DNA of 64,000 nucleotides. Origin: a bacterium. Its GTDB lineage: Bacteria; Bacillota_A; Clostridia; Lachnospirales; Lachnospiraceae. The DNA lies in the NCBI GenBank assembly GCA_004562915.1, contig SFQZ01000010.1, forward strand, positions 24,066 to 88,065, in the 5' to 3' direction. The first letter of the stretch is position 1. Every line of letters starts with the position of its first letter. A program made the position numbers and the translations under genes. The notes below the pieces were generated by a model. That model worked only from the letters and a program-made list of their open reading frames with translations, did not search any database and was not told the origin of the DNA. Positions 17,033 to 26,563 of this stretch are shown here, piece by piece.

Positions 17033-18571
17033 CTACTTTTCTTCTTCTTTCAGACGTTTTTCGATGGCATCGACTACAGACTGCAATACTTTGATCCGGG
17101 CATAGTACTTACTATTTCCTTCCACTATGATCCATGGTGCATATGTGGTCGATGTATGTACCAGCATATCATCCACCGCCTGTTCATACTGATCCCATTT
17201 TTCACGATTTCTCCAGTCCTCGTCTGTGATCTTCCACTGCTTTTCCGGATTTTCCATTCTCTCTTTGAATCTTCTCGCCTGTTCATCTTTATCAATCTGA
17301 AGCCAGAACTTCAGGACCACGGCTCCGGAATGCACCCAGTTGGCTTCCATATCATTAATTTCTTTATAAGCCCTGCTCCACTCATCTTTCGTACAGAAAC
17401 CTTCGATTCTTTCTACCATAACTCTTCCATACCAGGTACGGTCGAAGATGGCAATATGCCCCTTTTTCGGAACATTATTCCAGAATCTCCAAAGATAATG
17501 ATGCGCCCTCTCGATATCATTGGGAGATGCGGTAGGATTTACCTGATATCCCCTTGGATCCATCTTTTCTGTCAACCGTTTGATGGCGCCGCCTTTTCCT
17601 CCGGCATCCCAGCCCTCAAATCCAAGAATCACAGGAATTCGTTTTTGATACAATTCTCCATGCAGTTCCTGAATCCTGTTCTGCAATTTTTCCAGTTTTT
17701 CTTTATACTCTTCTTTCGTATAACTCAGACTGAGATCCGCACTGTTCAAACTGGATGTTCGAAGAACAGAATCTTCACCTGTGGACTTTTCAGCAGCTTT
17801 TTCCGTTACTCCCTGCTTTTTCAGGGCATCTTCTTTTGCTTTCGCCTCTTTTTCCTGCTTAACTTCCTGGATTTTCTGTTCCATCGCCGCAATCACCGCA
17901 GAGTAAATCTTAACCGTCGCAAATTCTTTGTCTGTCGCTTCAATGATATGCCACGGAGCATAATCTGTATCTGTTCTCTGGAGCATCTCATCGTTCATCT
18001 TTTTATATTCATCGTACTCTTTGTTTCTCTTCAGATCGGCTTCCGTCACACGCCATGCGCTGGACTTGGATTCCATAAGCTTTTTAAACCGTTTTTTCTG
18101 TTCTTTCTTATCGATGGCAAGAAACAGTTTGATAATGACATAGCCTCCGTCCGTAAGCTGTCGTTCAAAAGAATTAATTTCTTCGTACGCATAACCCAAT
18201 TCCTTTAATGTAGTAACTCCATCAAAACGGTCAACCAGTACTCTTCGGTACCAGCTTCTGTCAAAGATTGCGATTCGTCCTTTCTCCGGTGTCTTTGTCC
18301 AGAATCTCCACAAAAACGGACGAAGCTGCTCATCTTTTGACTCGCCGTTAATCGCATAAACGCAAAATCCTCTGGGATCTAATGCAGAAATCAGTTTACT
18401 GATCTGTACACCCTTTCCCGCAGCTCCGAATCCTTCAAAAACAATCATCACCGGAATACCCAATTCCTTACATTCCCGCTGAAGCCTTGATAACCGGGGC
18501 ATCATGTTTTCCATTCTTGCTTTGTACTCATCCTTCTCCATCTTTTTCGTTAAATCAATCTGATCCAACAT
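17033..18571 (-). CDS. pap: Polyphosphate:AMP phosphotransferase (two PPK2 domains)
   Basis: Transfers phosphate from polyphosphate to AMP to give ADP. The 512-residue protein has two PPK2-like domains. Domain 1 has EGFGAAGKG (46-54) and FDRSWYRR (103-110); domain 2 has EGWDAGGKG (319-327) and FDRTWYGR (376-383). A charged Lys/Glu linker (about 232-265) joins them. In this class the C-terminal domain usually holds the best-preserved catalytic residues, consistent with the more canonical D-x-GGKG here. ATG 18571 follows AAAGGAGGG; an upstream ATG at 18589 precedes the Shine-Dalgarno and is not used. The pathway serves nucleotide energy balance under phosphate-rich conditions. Confidence 0.93.
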   Translation of the reverse strand: MLDQIDLTKKMEKDEYKARMENMMPRLSRLQRECKELGIPVMIVFEGFGAAGKGVQISKLISALDPRGFCVYAINGESKDEQLRPFLWRFWTKTPEKGRIAIFDRSWYRRVLVDRFDGVTTLKELGYAYEEINSFERQLTDGGYVIIKLFLAIDKKEQKKRFKKLMESKSSAWRVTEADLKRNKEYDEYKKMNDEMLQRTDTDYAPWHIIEATDKEFATVKIYSAVIAAMEQKIQEVKQEKEAKAKEDALKKQGVTEKAAEKSTGEDSVLRTSSLNSADLSLSYTKEEYKEKLEKLQNRIQELHGELYQKRIPVILGFEGWDAGGKGGAIKRLTEKMDPRGYQVNPTASPNDIERAHHYLWRFWNNVPKKGHIAIFDRTWYGRVMVERIEGFCTKDEWSRAYKEINDMEANWVHSGAVVLKFWLQIDKDEQARRFKERMENPEKQWKITDEDWRNREKWDQYEQAVDDMLVHTSTTYAPWIIVEGNSKYYARIKVLQSVVDAIEKRLKEEEK

Positions 18572-18594
18572 ATACAACCCTCCTTTCATATTCT

Positions 18595-18613
18595 GAATGT
18601 GCTTCGCACATTC
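18595..18613. other. Perfect 8-bp hairpin just upstream of pap
   Basis: GAATGTGC pairs with GCACATTC around a three-base loop. It lies 11 bases ahead of the pap Shine-Dalgarno and could influence access to it or mark the transcript's 5' end. Nothing more can be shown from the sequence. Confidence 0.5.
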
Positions 18614-18627
18614 CTCTTAATAGCAAA

Positions 18628-18658
18628 CAAGGAAGGGTATATGTACATCCCTCCCTTG
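18628..18658 (-). terminator. Probable terminator downstream of the NUDIX gene
   Basis: On the minus strand CAAGGGAGGG pairs with CCCTTCCTTG (ten pairs including one G-U) around an 11-base loop. It is followed by only a short T run (GTTTGCT). It lies 19 bases after the NUDIX gene and should at least partly separate it from pap. Confidence 0.6.
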
Positions 18659-18676
18659 TCCAACGAAACAGTTACG

Positions 18677-19129
18677 CTAAAAATACTTGCGATTTCCCCA
18701 CAGGTTGGATTTCCTTAAATCCAAATATTCATTATATGCCATTTCCAATATTTGACGTTCATTGGAAAATTTAAGCAGATGGTAAGCTTCGTGGAATTTG
18801 TAATATCCGGAATCAACAAAATACTCCTCGCGTTGGGGTTTGCTATAATAACTGTTCGCCATCATCAGATACCAATGTACTTCTTTTTCAACCGTATCCT
18901 CCGGTACTGAAAAACTGTACTGACTTTTCCCGATATATTTGATGACAGATGCCTGTACTCCGGCCTCCTCTCTTACTTCCCGTATTGCTGTATCCTTATA
19001 CTCTTCTCCAGCTTCCACAGTTCCCTTGGGAAGAACCCAGCCTTCATACTTATTCTTATAACTTTTGTATAAAGTAAGAATCTTCCCCCGATATATTACC
19101 ACTCCGCCACAGCTTGTTGCCTCAATCAT
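18677..19129 (-). CDS. NUDIX hydrolase
   Basis: A 150-residue member of the NUDIX superfamily with a perfect box at residues 36-58 (G-x5-E-x7-R-E-V-R-E-E-A-G-V). It is preceded by the typical VLPKG strand. The short length and box are like those of diadenosine-polyphosphate or nucleotide-cleaning enzymes, but the substrate cannot be assigned. It lies upstream of pap, another nucleotide phosphate enzyme, separated by a probable terminator. Confidence 0.88.
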   Translation of the reverse strand: MIEATSCGGVVIYRGKILTLYKSYKNKYEGWVLPKGTVEAGEEYKDTAIREVREEAGVQASVIKYIGKSQYSFSVPEDTVEKEVHWYLMMANSYYSKPQREEYFVDSGYYKFHEAYHLLKFSNERQILEMAYNEYLDLRKSNLWGNRKYF

Positions 19130-19217
19130 TTGCGTTCCTCCTGTAATGCGTTGTGTTATTTATTGATTTTAGTATACCTCTTTTCGGAAAACTGTGCAAC
19201 CTTTAATATAACCTTTA

Positions 19218-20783
19218 TCACCCTGCATAATATGCATCAAATATTTTTGCTGCGATCGGGACTGCAATCTCACTTCCCGCACCGGATTCTTCAGCGATCA
19301 CACTGACAACGATATCCGGGTTCTCCACATTAGAAAATCCTACAAACCAGGAATGCGGCGTTGTAGACGATACATCCCCATGCTCTGCTGTACCGGTTTT
19401 TCCGGCTGCCGTATAGCCTCTTCCTGACAAAGATGTGGCAGTTCCATACTCCACAACTCCGGTCATAAGCTCTTTAAGCACAGAAGCCTCCTGTTGCGTC
19501 ATTACCTTTTTATAGACCTTCGGCTCATTTGTTTTCACTGTTTCCCCTGTATAAGTTTCAATCCGGTCCACCAGATACGGTGTCATCATACTTCCGTCAT
19601 TTGCTATCGCACTGGTAAGCATTGCCATATACATAGGGGAAACCAGTGTTTCGCCCTGTCCAATAGCCGTCTGCATGGTCAAAGCATCTGCACTGCTCTT
19701 TTCCAATGTAAACTTACTCTTCTTATAAGGCAGTTCCAGCGGAAGTTCCTGATTAAACATAAGACTGTCCACTGTCTGTCTGTATTCTTCCCGATTTAAG
19801 TCCACTCCAATCTGAGCAAATGCAGAATTACAGGATTTTGCAAAAGCAGTTTTAAAATCTTCCTGTCCATGTGCACTGTTATGGTAGCAATGTATGGTGT
19901 ATCCTCCGTTTTCCACTTCCCCTGTACAGTTAAAATCAAAACCGCTGAAGGTATTGTTCTGCCGCCAGTAAGCAAGGGCCGTAACAATCTTAAAGGTGGA
20001 TCCGGGCGGATATTGTCCCTGTGTGGCGCGGTTAACCAGCCTTGAACTGGTTGTATCAGAATTGATTGCCTCCCAGTCTTGTGTTATGGTATTGGGATTG
20101 AAGTCCGGCTTGCTCACCATAGCAAGAATCTTTCCCGTGTCCGGTTCCATAACCACAACCGCACCTTTATAATCACCCAGAGCATCATAAGCAGCCTTCT
20201 GCAGTTTTGTATCCAGCGTGGTTACCACATTATCACCGATATTTTTTTCATCCTTAAACTCATTTTCTACCTGTTCCAGCATATTGGAATGTGAAGTCAG
20301 AAGCTGCGAATTCATACTCTGCTCCAGACCACTGATACCGGATGCGGAATAGCCAACCACATGGGCAAAAATATTTTCATAAGGATATAATCGGAATTCA
20401 TTTCCTTCCGAATCCGTCTGCGTACTTGCCAGAGTTTCTCCGTCCGCAGAAATGATTTCACCTTTCACGACCCGTTCCTGATACGTCCCCTGACGTTTGG
20501 AATTATATGGGCTATTTGCATACTCATCCCGAAGTTCCACATTAAAATACACAAGATATCCGATCAGAGCAAGAAAGATTCCCACAAAACTATAAGCAAT
20601 GATCACATATTCTTTACCAGTTGAGGCTTTTTTCCGTTTGCTCTTCGATTTTTTCTTCGAGTGTTTTTTCCCTTTGCGGATATCCTCCTGTTCCGGATCC
20701 CGTTCCGTTCCCGCGGCGTTTGTTTTTCTTTTTGTTAAGTCTTTCTCTTTCTTTTCTTTGCCTTTCAAGCTCTTCACCTTCAT
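19218..20783 (-). CDS. Penicillin-binding protein 2-type transpeptidase
   Basis: Class B penicillin-binding protein that cross-links peptidoglycan. With the start at 20783 it has 521 residues. These are a Lys/Arg-rich cytoplasmic tail (1-58), one membrane anchor (about 59-80) and a dimerisation region. The transpeptidase domain carries STFK (262-265), SCN (317-319) and KTGTAE (462-467). The tail is encoded entirely within the 3' end of the FtsW-type gene in another frame, a 170-base overlap. GTG at 20606, seven bases after the ftsW-type stop, is an alternative start that would remove the tail. ATG 20783 lacks a well-spaced Shine-Dalgarno. Adjacent SEDS and bPBP genes normally act as one synthase complex. 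Confidence 0.88.
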   Translation of the reverse strand: MKVKSLKGKEKKEKDLTKRKTNAAGTERDPEQEDIRKGKKHSKKKSKSKRKKASTGKEYVIIAYSFVGIFLALIGYLVYFNVELRDEYANSPYNSKRQGTYQERVVKGEIISADGETLASTQTDSEGNEFRLYPYENIFAHVVGYSASGISGLEQSMNSQLLTSHSNMLEQVENEFKDEKNIGDNVVTTLDTKLQKAAYDALGDYKGAVVVMEPDTGKILAMVSKPDFNPNTITQDWEAINSDTTSSRLVNRATQGQYPPGSTFKIVTALAYWRQNNTFSGFDFNCTGEVENGGYTIHCYHNSAHGQEDFKTAFAKSCNSAFAQIGVDLNREEYRQTVDSLMFNQELPLELPYKKSKFTLEKSSADALTMQTAIGQGETLVSPMYMAMLTSAIANDGSMMTPYLVDRIETYTGETVKTNEPKVYKKVMTQQEASVLKELMTGVVEYGTATSLSGRGYTAAGKTGTAEHGDVSSTTPHSWFVGFSNVENPDIVVSVIAEESGAGSEIAVPIAAKIFDAYYAG

Positions 20784-22083
20784 CTTCCCTGAGAATATAT
20801 AATCCCTGAATAATTGCAAGCATCAAAATCGTACAGATAACGGAACTTCCTCCATAACTCACTAAAGGCAGTGTGATACCTGTCAGAGGAATAAACTTAC
20901 TTGTTCCGCCCACGGTCAGGAATACCTGAATCGCATATTCCGCTCCCAGTCCCATGGCAATCAGTTTGTAGAATGGTTTGCTCATTTTCATCGACACATT
21001 GACGATCATCAGATAACAGCTCATGCATACCAGCAACAGACAGATTGCAAAAACGGCACCCAGTTCCTCGCAGATTGCGGCAAAAATAAAATCTTTATCT
21101 ACCACAGGAATAATATTGGGCATTCCCTGCCCCAGTCCCATACCGAACCATCCACCGGCGCTGATTCCAAACAATCCCTGGGCAAGCTGATATCCGCCGC
21201 CTGCTTTATCATAGACTGCAATCGGGTCTTTCCAGGCAATCACCCTCTGCCGTACATGTCCAAACAGGAAATATGCCAGAACTGCAGCTGCGGCACCGGA
21301 GCATAATCCCGCCAGTGCATACAGTGGTTTCTTTGTTGCAACATATACCATAACAATATATGCCACGAAAAATACTACAGCGCTTCCCAGATCTTTGGAA
21401 GCAACAAGAATCAGCACATGAAGAGCTGCAACGACTGTAGTGATCACGACATTCCGAAAACTTTGATCTTCTCTGAGCATCCCGGCGACAAAAAACACAA
21501 ACGTAATCTTAACAAGCTCTGAAAACTGGAACGTAATACCACCGATTTCAATCGAAAGCTTGGCCCCGCCTGAGATGGTTGCAAGAACCAGCACCACTCC
21601 CAAAAGTCCGATTCCCACGATACCATATAACCAGGTCAGATCTTTCAGAAGTTTAACTTTACGAACGATCACCGGTACAATAAAGGAAAGAACCATTCCT
21701 ACAACAACAATTTCAAACTGTTTTACCGCTTTATCAAAACTGAGACGGCTGAGGACAAGAAAACCAATGCTCAGCAGCATACACATATTATTGACGATCA
21801 GAAGATTTGCTTTTCTGTAAATCAATCTATACAATATCTGTACAACGATAATAAAGATAAAAACAGCCCCATACATAAAAAGAAATTTGATCTCTTCCGT
21901 CTGAATGAACAATACCGCATAGGCAATAAAATTCATAAAAAGCATCAAAATGATCTGTCGTCTTAAGACCTGGTACTTATCTTCCTGGTCGTGCTTGCGA
22001 AAGATCGTAAAACACTGGAAGGTAAAGAGAACCATAAGAAAAATGATTAAATATTTGGATACTTCTGTGATTATTGTTTCCAC
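20614..22083 (-). CDS. FtsW/RodA/SpoVE-family peptidoglycan polymerase (SEDS)
   Basis: A 489-residue polytopic membrane protein with about ten transmembrane segments. Conserved SEDS residues are in the region KDLGSA (near 230), the loop with GMGLGQGMPNIIPVVDKDFIFA (near 315-335), and FIPLTGITLPLVSYGGSS near 400-415. It polymerises glycan strands together with the transpeptidase encoded next. The C-terminal 55 residues are strongly charged and overlap the transpeptidase gene. Start is GTG 22083, six bases after GGAGG. Which SEDS subgroup it belongs to (division, elongation or sporulation) cannot be decided here. Confidence 0.92.
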   Translation of the reverse strand: METIITEVSKYLIIFLMVLFTFQCFTIFRKHDQEDKYQVLRRQIILMLFMNFIAYAVLFIQTEEIKFLFMYGAVFIFIIVVQILYRLIYRKANLLIVNNMCMLLSIGFLVLSRLSFDKAVKQFEIVVVGMVLSFIVPVIVRKVKLLKDLTWLYGIVGIGLLGVVLVLATISGGAKLSIEIGGITFQFSELVKITFVFFVAGMLREDQSFRNVVITTVVAALHVLILVASKDLGSAVVFFVAYIVMVYVATKKPLYALAGLCSGAAAAVLAYFLFGHVRQRVIAWKDPIAVYDKAGGGYQLAQGLFGISAGGWFGMGLGQGMPNIIPVVDKDFIFAAICEELGAVFAICLLLVCMSCYLMIVNVSMKMSKPFYKLIAMGLGAEYAIQVFLTVGGTSKFIPLTGITLPLVSYGGSSVICTILMLAIIQGLYILREDEGEELERQRKERERLNKKKNKRRGNGTGSGTGGYPQREKTLEEKIEEQTEKSLNW

Positions 22084-22117
22084 TTATTTCCTCCCATCGG
22101 GAAATTATATTTCCGTT

Positions 22118-24328
22118 CTATTCCACACCTCTGTTGAAGTGGCCTTTTGTAACTTCCATCCGCTGGATCTCATGGGATGGATTTTCCCCATGCAGATAGA
22201 CTGCACAAAAATCCCGGGCAATTTTTTCCACTTCCACGCTGTTTTCTATGGTAAAAGAAAGACGGTATTTTGTGATGCCCAAATGTTTTACCGCCTCAGC
22301 TTCCTGAAGAAGCGACATCGGAAGTGTATTATATATTGTATTATAACAGAATTCACAGCTGCATACTGCATGAAATTTTTTCTGATATCGGTCCTGAAGC
22401 GCTAAAACTGCACACTTATGATTGCATTTGTCCAGATTCTTCTGAATACACTGAACAGAAACCATCATAGGCGTGTATCCGTACACGATCATCTCACTGC
22501 ATGAATTGTCACGATATCGAAGTTCTTTCTGATTCAGTTCCAATGGTACCGTATCCCAGGCTGTACCCTGCTCTTCCCAGAATTTTCTGCTTTCCTCATT
22601 CATCGTGTAAAGATTCGCATCCAGAACAGCCATCTGATTTAATCCCATGGACTGCAGTACTCCATAACTTTCCAGATTTCTCACAAGGAATCCCGACAGT
22701 CCTTTCCTGCACAGCTCCTGAAAGTATTCTTTTCTTCCATTCAGTTCACAGTCCCGAACCATATGAGGAAGCATAAGGAAAATGGCTTTTCCCCTTTTCT
22801 TTCCTTCTGAAATCAATTCGTACACACTCTGAGTAAAGCTGTCTTTTGGGAAAATACCACAGTCCGCATAAATTCTTACAATATCATCGATTTTCATCAC
22901 AGCATCCAGCTGCTCGCAGGTCCGGACAGAAACTGACAGTTCCGACTGGCAGGCACCAGACTTCATGTTTTTCTCATGCTTCAAAGGTGTTCTTGAAGAT
23001 AATTTTCTTTCATACGGTGCAAGAATCTCACGTTTTAACAGTTCAAGACCCATTCTTCGAAGTTCATTCAGCTGCTGCATGGGAAGGAAAATATGATCTC
23101 CCATAAAAATATCCAGTTCTTCGAATGTAAATTCTGTTTCTCCGGTTTTCATCATCTGCCTGCGAACCCGTTCCTCGTCTAATGGTCGGTTTGACGCTTC
23201 CTGGACAACGGCGCCTTCTGCAGTGATCTGATACCCACAGTAATCAATTTCCAGTATAGCAGGACAATCCGCAAAAAGATTTAAGGTTCCCTTAATTTTC
23301 TCCTGTTTTTTTTCTTCCAGATATTTTTTTCGGATTTCTGAAAATAATGCTTCATTACGAATTACTTTTATATCATCACCGGAAACCGTCTTTTTTTCAT
23401 TGCGAAGTGCCATCATATCCCGGCCATTTCTGACCTTATAATAGCTTTCGTGAAATCCATCTCTGTTGTAAATATCAAAAAGTGTCTGATAATCTTCCTG
23501 ACTTACCACCGGGCGCTTGTTACCTGCCAGATACTGATCCAGATATTTCCTATAAATCTCTACCACACCCGCCGTATATTCCGGCTTTTTCATTCTCCCT
23601 TCGATCTTCAGTGAGAAGACACCTGCCTCTATAATCTCCGGCAAAATACCAACCGTACACATATCTTTAGGACTGAGGGGGTATGCTGTTTTTTCACTAT
23701 TCAGTCGTTGTCCGTCTCTCCATACCTGATAGGGCAGACGGCACGGCTGTGCACATCGTCCTCTGTTGCCGCTTCTTCCTCCGATCATGCTGCTCATCAA
23801 GCACTGCCCGGAGTAGCAGTAACACAAAGCACCATGAATAAAACTTTCTATCTCCATCTGCGTAGCGTCATAAATCGCCTGAATCTCTTTCAGCGATAAT
23901 TCCCTTGCAGTAACGATTCTGGCAGCTCCGGCTTCCTTTAACATCCTGGCTCCTTCTACACCGGTAATCGTCATCTGAGTACTTGCATGAATATGCAGTT
24001 TTGGAAACTCTCTTTTTATAAAACGAAGAACCCCCAGATCCTGAACGATCACAGCATCCAGACCTGTCTCATAATAAGGTGCCAGATACTCATATAACTC
24101 CTGTTCCAGTTCTCTGTTTTTTAAAAGGGTATTTACGGTCAGATACAGCTTCTTCCCATGAAGATGTGCATACTGAATCGCCTGAATCATATGATCCCGG
24201 TCAAGATTATCCGCATAAGCTCTGGCACCAAATTTTTCGCCTCCCAGATAAACCGCATCTGCTCCTGCACGCAAAGCCGCTTCCAATGCTTCATAGGATC
24301 CTGCTGGAGCCAGTAATTCTACTCTCAT
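22118..24328 (-). CDS. U32-family protein (RlhA/TrhP-like), long form
   Basis: A 736-residue protein of the peptidase U32 family, whose studied members hydroxylate tRNA or 23S rRNA rather than cleave peptides. The N-terminal barrel starts LLAPAGSYEALEAALRAGAD. The U32 signature ESFIHGALCYCYSGQC (about 167-182) and the GNRGRCAQPCR cysteines are present. A second, U32-collagenase-like domain follows after residue 380, and further cysteines (CNHKC, CSCEFC) near the C-terminus may bind an iron-sulfur cluster. The length fits the double-domain form of Clostridia. It ends a gene group begun by zapA but is separated from it by a terminator. Confidence 0.9.
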   Translation of the reverse strand: MRVELLAPAGSYEALEAALRAGADAVYLGGEKFGARAYADNLDRDHMIQAIQYAHLHGKKLYLTVNTLLKNRELEQELYEYLAPYYETGLDAVIVQDLGVLRFIKREFPKLHIHASTQMTITGVEGARMLKEAGAARIVTARELSLKEIQAIYDATQMEIESFIHGALCYCYSGQCLMSSMIGGRSGNRGRCAQPCRLPYQVWRDGQRLNSEKTAYPLSPKDMCTVGILPEIIEAGVFSLKIEGRMKKPEYTAGVVEIYRKYLDQYLAGNKRPVVSQEDYQTLFDIYNRDGFHESYYKVRNGRDMMALRNEKKTVSGDDIKVIRNEALFSEIRKKYLEEKKQEKIKGTLNLFADCPAILEIDYCGYQITAEGAVVQEASNRPLDEERVRRQMMKTGETEFTFEELDIFMGDHIFLPMQQLNELRRMGLELLKREILAPYERKLSSRTPLKHEKNMKSGACQSELSVSVRTCEQLDAVMKIDDIVRIYADCGIFPKDSFTQSVYELISEGKKRGKAIFLMLPHMVRDCELNGRKEYFQELCRKGLSGFLVRNLESYGVLQSMGLNQMAVLDANLYTMNEESRKFWEEQGTAWDTVPLELNQKELRYRDNSCSEMIVYGYTPMMVSVQCIQKNLDKCNHKCAVLALQDRYQKKFHAVCSCEFCYNTIYNTLPMSLLQEAEAVKHLGITKYRLSFTIENSVEVEKIARDFCAVYLHGENPSHEIQRMEVTKGHFNRGVE

Positions 24329-24356
24329 ATAAACTCTCCAATCTCCGACTGAGATA

Positions 24357-24389
24357 AAATGGACGTGACTATTGTGGTCACGTCCATTT
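24357..24389 (-). terminator. Terminator between zapA and the U32 gene
   Basis: A 13-bp perfect stem AAATGGACGTGAC / GTCACGTCCATTT with a seven-base loop. On the minus strand it runs into TTTTATC. It lies 18 bases after the zapA stop. Confidence 0.85.
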
Positions 24390-24407
24390 AAAATTTACAC
24401 AGTACCA

Positions 24408-24794
24408 TTATTTCAAAAGATTATCCATATCGCTTTCCAGTTTTCTAACCTGTTCCATCAGTTTTTCATTCTCTGCCGTAAGATTCTCCACCTGAATCTG
24501 TGCCTCAATCAGGTCATGCTTCAGGTCATACATCTCTTTATCCTTAAGCTGGGAATCCTCCTCAAACACCTCTGCCTGTCGTTTCGCTTTAAAATAATCA
24601 TCTGCGATGTTCAGACTGAGCAGCGTGTGCTTAGTCTCCATAGGCTGACGATTATATCCCGGCAATTCACTGAGCTGCGCTATTTTATGATTCATATATG
24701 AAGCCACTTTCTGCAGATAATCCTCACTTTCATATCCGCTCAAAGTGACAATTTTTCCTCCGATTAAAACTTTTGTTGTATTTTTTGCTGGCAT
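24408..24794 (-). CDS. zapA: Cell division protein ZapA
   Basis: FtsZ-binding protein that bundles Z-ring filaments. The 128-residue product has the N-terminal ZapA domain (KVLIGGKIVTLSGYESEDYLQKVASYMN, split by a loop) and a long C-terminal coiled coil (residues about 60-128). ATG 24794 is preferred: GGAGG lies 11 bases upstream, whereas an ATG at 24812 overlaps the Shine-Dalgarno. It is a single gene with its own terminator. Confidence 0.88.
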   Translation of the reverse strand: MPAKNTTKVLIGGKIVTLSGYESEDYLQKVASYMNHKIAQLSELPGYNRQPMETKHTLLSLNIADDYFKAKRQAEVFEEDSQLKDKEMYDLKHDLIEAQIQVENLTAENEKLMEQVRKLESDMDNLLK

Positions 24795-24906
24795 AACTGG
24801 CATTTCCTCCATACGTACTAATTTCTATTATAATCAAATTCCTCCAAAAAACAACCTTTTTCTTTCCAATCCACAGACAAAGTATATCATTGTTATTGTT
24901 CGTTTG

Positions 24907-25932
24907 CTATGATTTTCCCTGCAGATCTTCGTCTTTCTGGCTGAAGGTAAGGCCCAGATGATGATACGCACGCTCAGTTGCCATTCTTCCTCTCGGGGTA
25001 CGGTTTAAAAATCCGTTCTGTATCAGGTACGGTTCATATACATCTTCGATCGTTCCCGAATCCTCTCCGATCGCTGCTGCAAGCGTATCCAAACCTACCG
25101 GACCTCCCTGAAACTTATGGATAATCGTATTCAGAATATATCGGTCCGTCTGGTCCAGACCATACTTGTCAACTTCAAGCAGATCCAGCGCAAAAGAAGC
25201 TACTTCTTTCGTAATCTTTCCATCGTATTTTACCTGTGCAAAATCACGCACTCTCTTTAGCAATCGATTGGCCAGACGAGGGGTGCCCCTGGATCGCTTG
25301 GCCATCTCTACAGCACCTTCCTCATCAATTTCAACTCCAAGAATCCTGGCCGAATGCATGATAATTGTTTTCAGCTCATTTTCCGTATAAAACTCCAGAT
25401 GATGAATCACTCCAAACCTGTCTCGCAGAGGTGCCGTCAAAAGCCCTGCTCTTGTGGTTGCGCCCACCAGTGTAAAATGCGGCAGATCCAGACGGATGGA
25501 ACGGGCAGTTGCCCCTTTTCCGATCATAATATCAATCGCAAAATCTTCCATAGCCGGATAAAGAACCTCCTCTACCTGCCGGTTCAGACGATGAATCTCG
25601 TCCACAAAAAGCACGTCCCCTTCCTGAAGATTATTCAGGATTGCTGCCATCTCACCGGGCTTCTCAATCGCGGGTCCGGAAGTCACCTTCATATGTACTC
25701 CCATTTCATTGGCAATGATGCCGGCCAATGTGGTTTTCCCAAGTCCCGGCGGGCCATAGAACAGTACATGATCCAGGGAATCCTTTCTCTGTTTTGCCGC
25801 TTCAATATATATTTTCAGATTTTGTTTTGCCTTTTCCTGTCCGATATAATCTTTCAGATATTGTGGTCTGAGACTTCCTTCCATCCGAATATCTTCTTCC
25901 ATCATATCGGTTGTAATAATTCTCTTATCCAT
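24907..25932 (-). CDS. ruvB: Holliday junction helicase motor RuvB
   Basis: AAA+ ATPase that drives branch migration with RuvA. It has 341 residues. Walker A GPPGLGKTT is at 60-68, Walker B LFVDEIHRL follows, and the C-terminal winged helix holds TPRGRMAT. It starts 19 bases downstream of ruvA, so the pair is co-transcribed. Confidence 0.98.
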   Translation of the reverse strand: MDKRIITTDMMEEDIRMEGSLRPQYLKDYIGQEKAKQNLKIYIEAAKQRKDSLDHVLFYGPPGLGKTTLAGIIANEMGVHMKVTSGPAIEKPGEMAAILNNLQEGDVLFVDEIHRLNRQVEEVLYPAMEDFAIDIMIGKGATARSIRLDLPHFTLVGATTRAGLLTAPLRDRFGVIHHLEFYTENELKTIIMHSARILGVEIDEEGAVEMAKRSRGTPRLANRLLKRVRDFAQVKYDGKITKEVASFALDLLEVDKYGLDQTDRYILNTIIHKFQGGPVGLDTLAAAIGEDSGTIEDVYEPYLIQNGFLNRTPRGRMATERAYHHLGLTFSQKDEDLQGKS

Positions 25933-25951
25933 TTCTCTCTCCGGGCGCTCC

Positions 25952-26563
25952 CTAAATCATCTTTTTCAATGCCGCTTTCAGTATCTCTTCTACAGTCATC
26001 ATTTCTGCACCTTCCACTTTTTTCACCGCCCGCAGAGCATCTGTGCCGGGATAGCCCAACGCCGTCAAAGCCTGTACTGCCTCATGTACCCCATCCTCTG
26101 TGCCTGAAACTGCCGGGGAAGCTGCTGCCTGATTTGCCAGTTTTTGTTCAAAGGCATCTTCAAGATTCAATTTATCTTTGAGTTCCAATATTAGTTTCTG
26201 TGCGGTTTTCTTACCGATACCCGGGGCTTTTGAAATAGATGCCGCATCATCTGCCAGCACCGCGAATCGTAGTTCATCTGCCGTAAGTGCAGACAGAATT
26301 CCAAGACCTGCTTTCGGTCCGATTCCATTGACTCCCAGAAGCATCTTAAACATTCTCAGGTCATCCCTTGTAAGAAAACCATACAGCTGCATCGCATCTT
26401 CCTTAACAGAAAGATATGTATAGATCTTAACCTCTTCTCCAATCGGAAGGGCTCCGGCAAATGCAGAACCAGGAACAAAAATTCGATATCCGATTCCATG
26501 GTTATCCACGATGATACACTGTTCATCTGCCTCTTCCAATATTCCTTTGATATAACCGATCAT
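25952..26563 (-). CDS. ruvA: Holliday junction recognition protein RuvA
   Basis: Tetrameric DNA-binding partner of RuvB. It has 203 residues: an OB-fold N-terminus (MIGYIKGILEE), two helix-hairpin-helix motifs (LGVNGIGPKAGLGIL and APGIGKKTAQKLI), and a short C-terminal RuvB-binding domain. Its ATG overlaps the stop of the Gx-transporter gene by four bases and has GGGAGG, so it is translationally coupled to that gene. Confidence 0.97.
   Translation of the reverse strand: MIGYIKGILEEADEQCIIVDNHGIGYRIFVPGSAFAGALPIGEEVKIYTYLSVKEDAMQLYGFLTRDDLRMFKMLLGVNGIGPKAGLGILSALTADELRFAVLADDAASISKAPGIGKKTAQKLILELKDKLNLEDAFEQKLANQAAASPAVSGTEDGVHEAVQALTALGYPGTDALRAVKKVEGAEMMTVEEILKAALKKMI

Noticed and set aside
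17156..18208. Open frame of 350 codons on the plus strand opposite the polyphosphate:AMP phosphotransferase
   Set aside because: Phe/Ile-rich mirror frame of a real gene; no ribosome site and no family resemblance.
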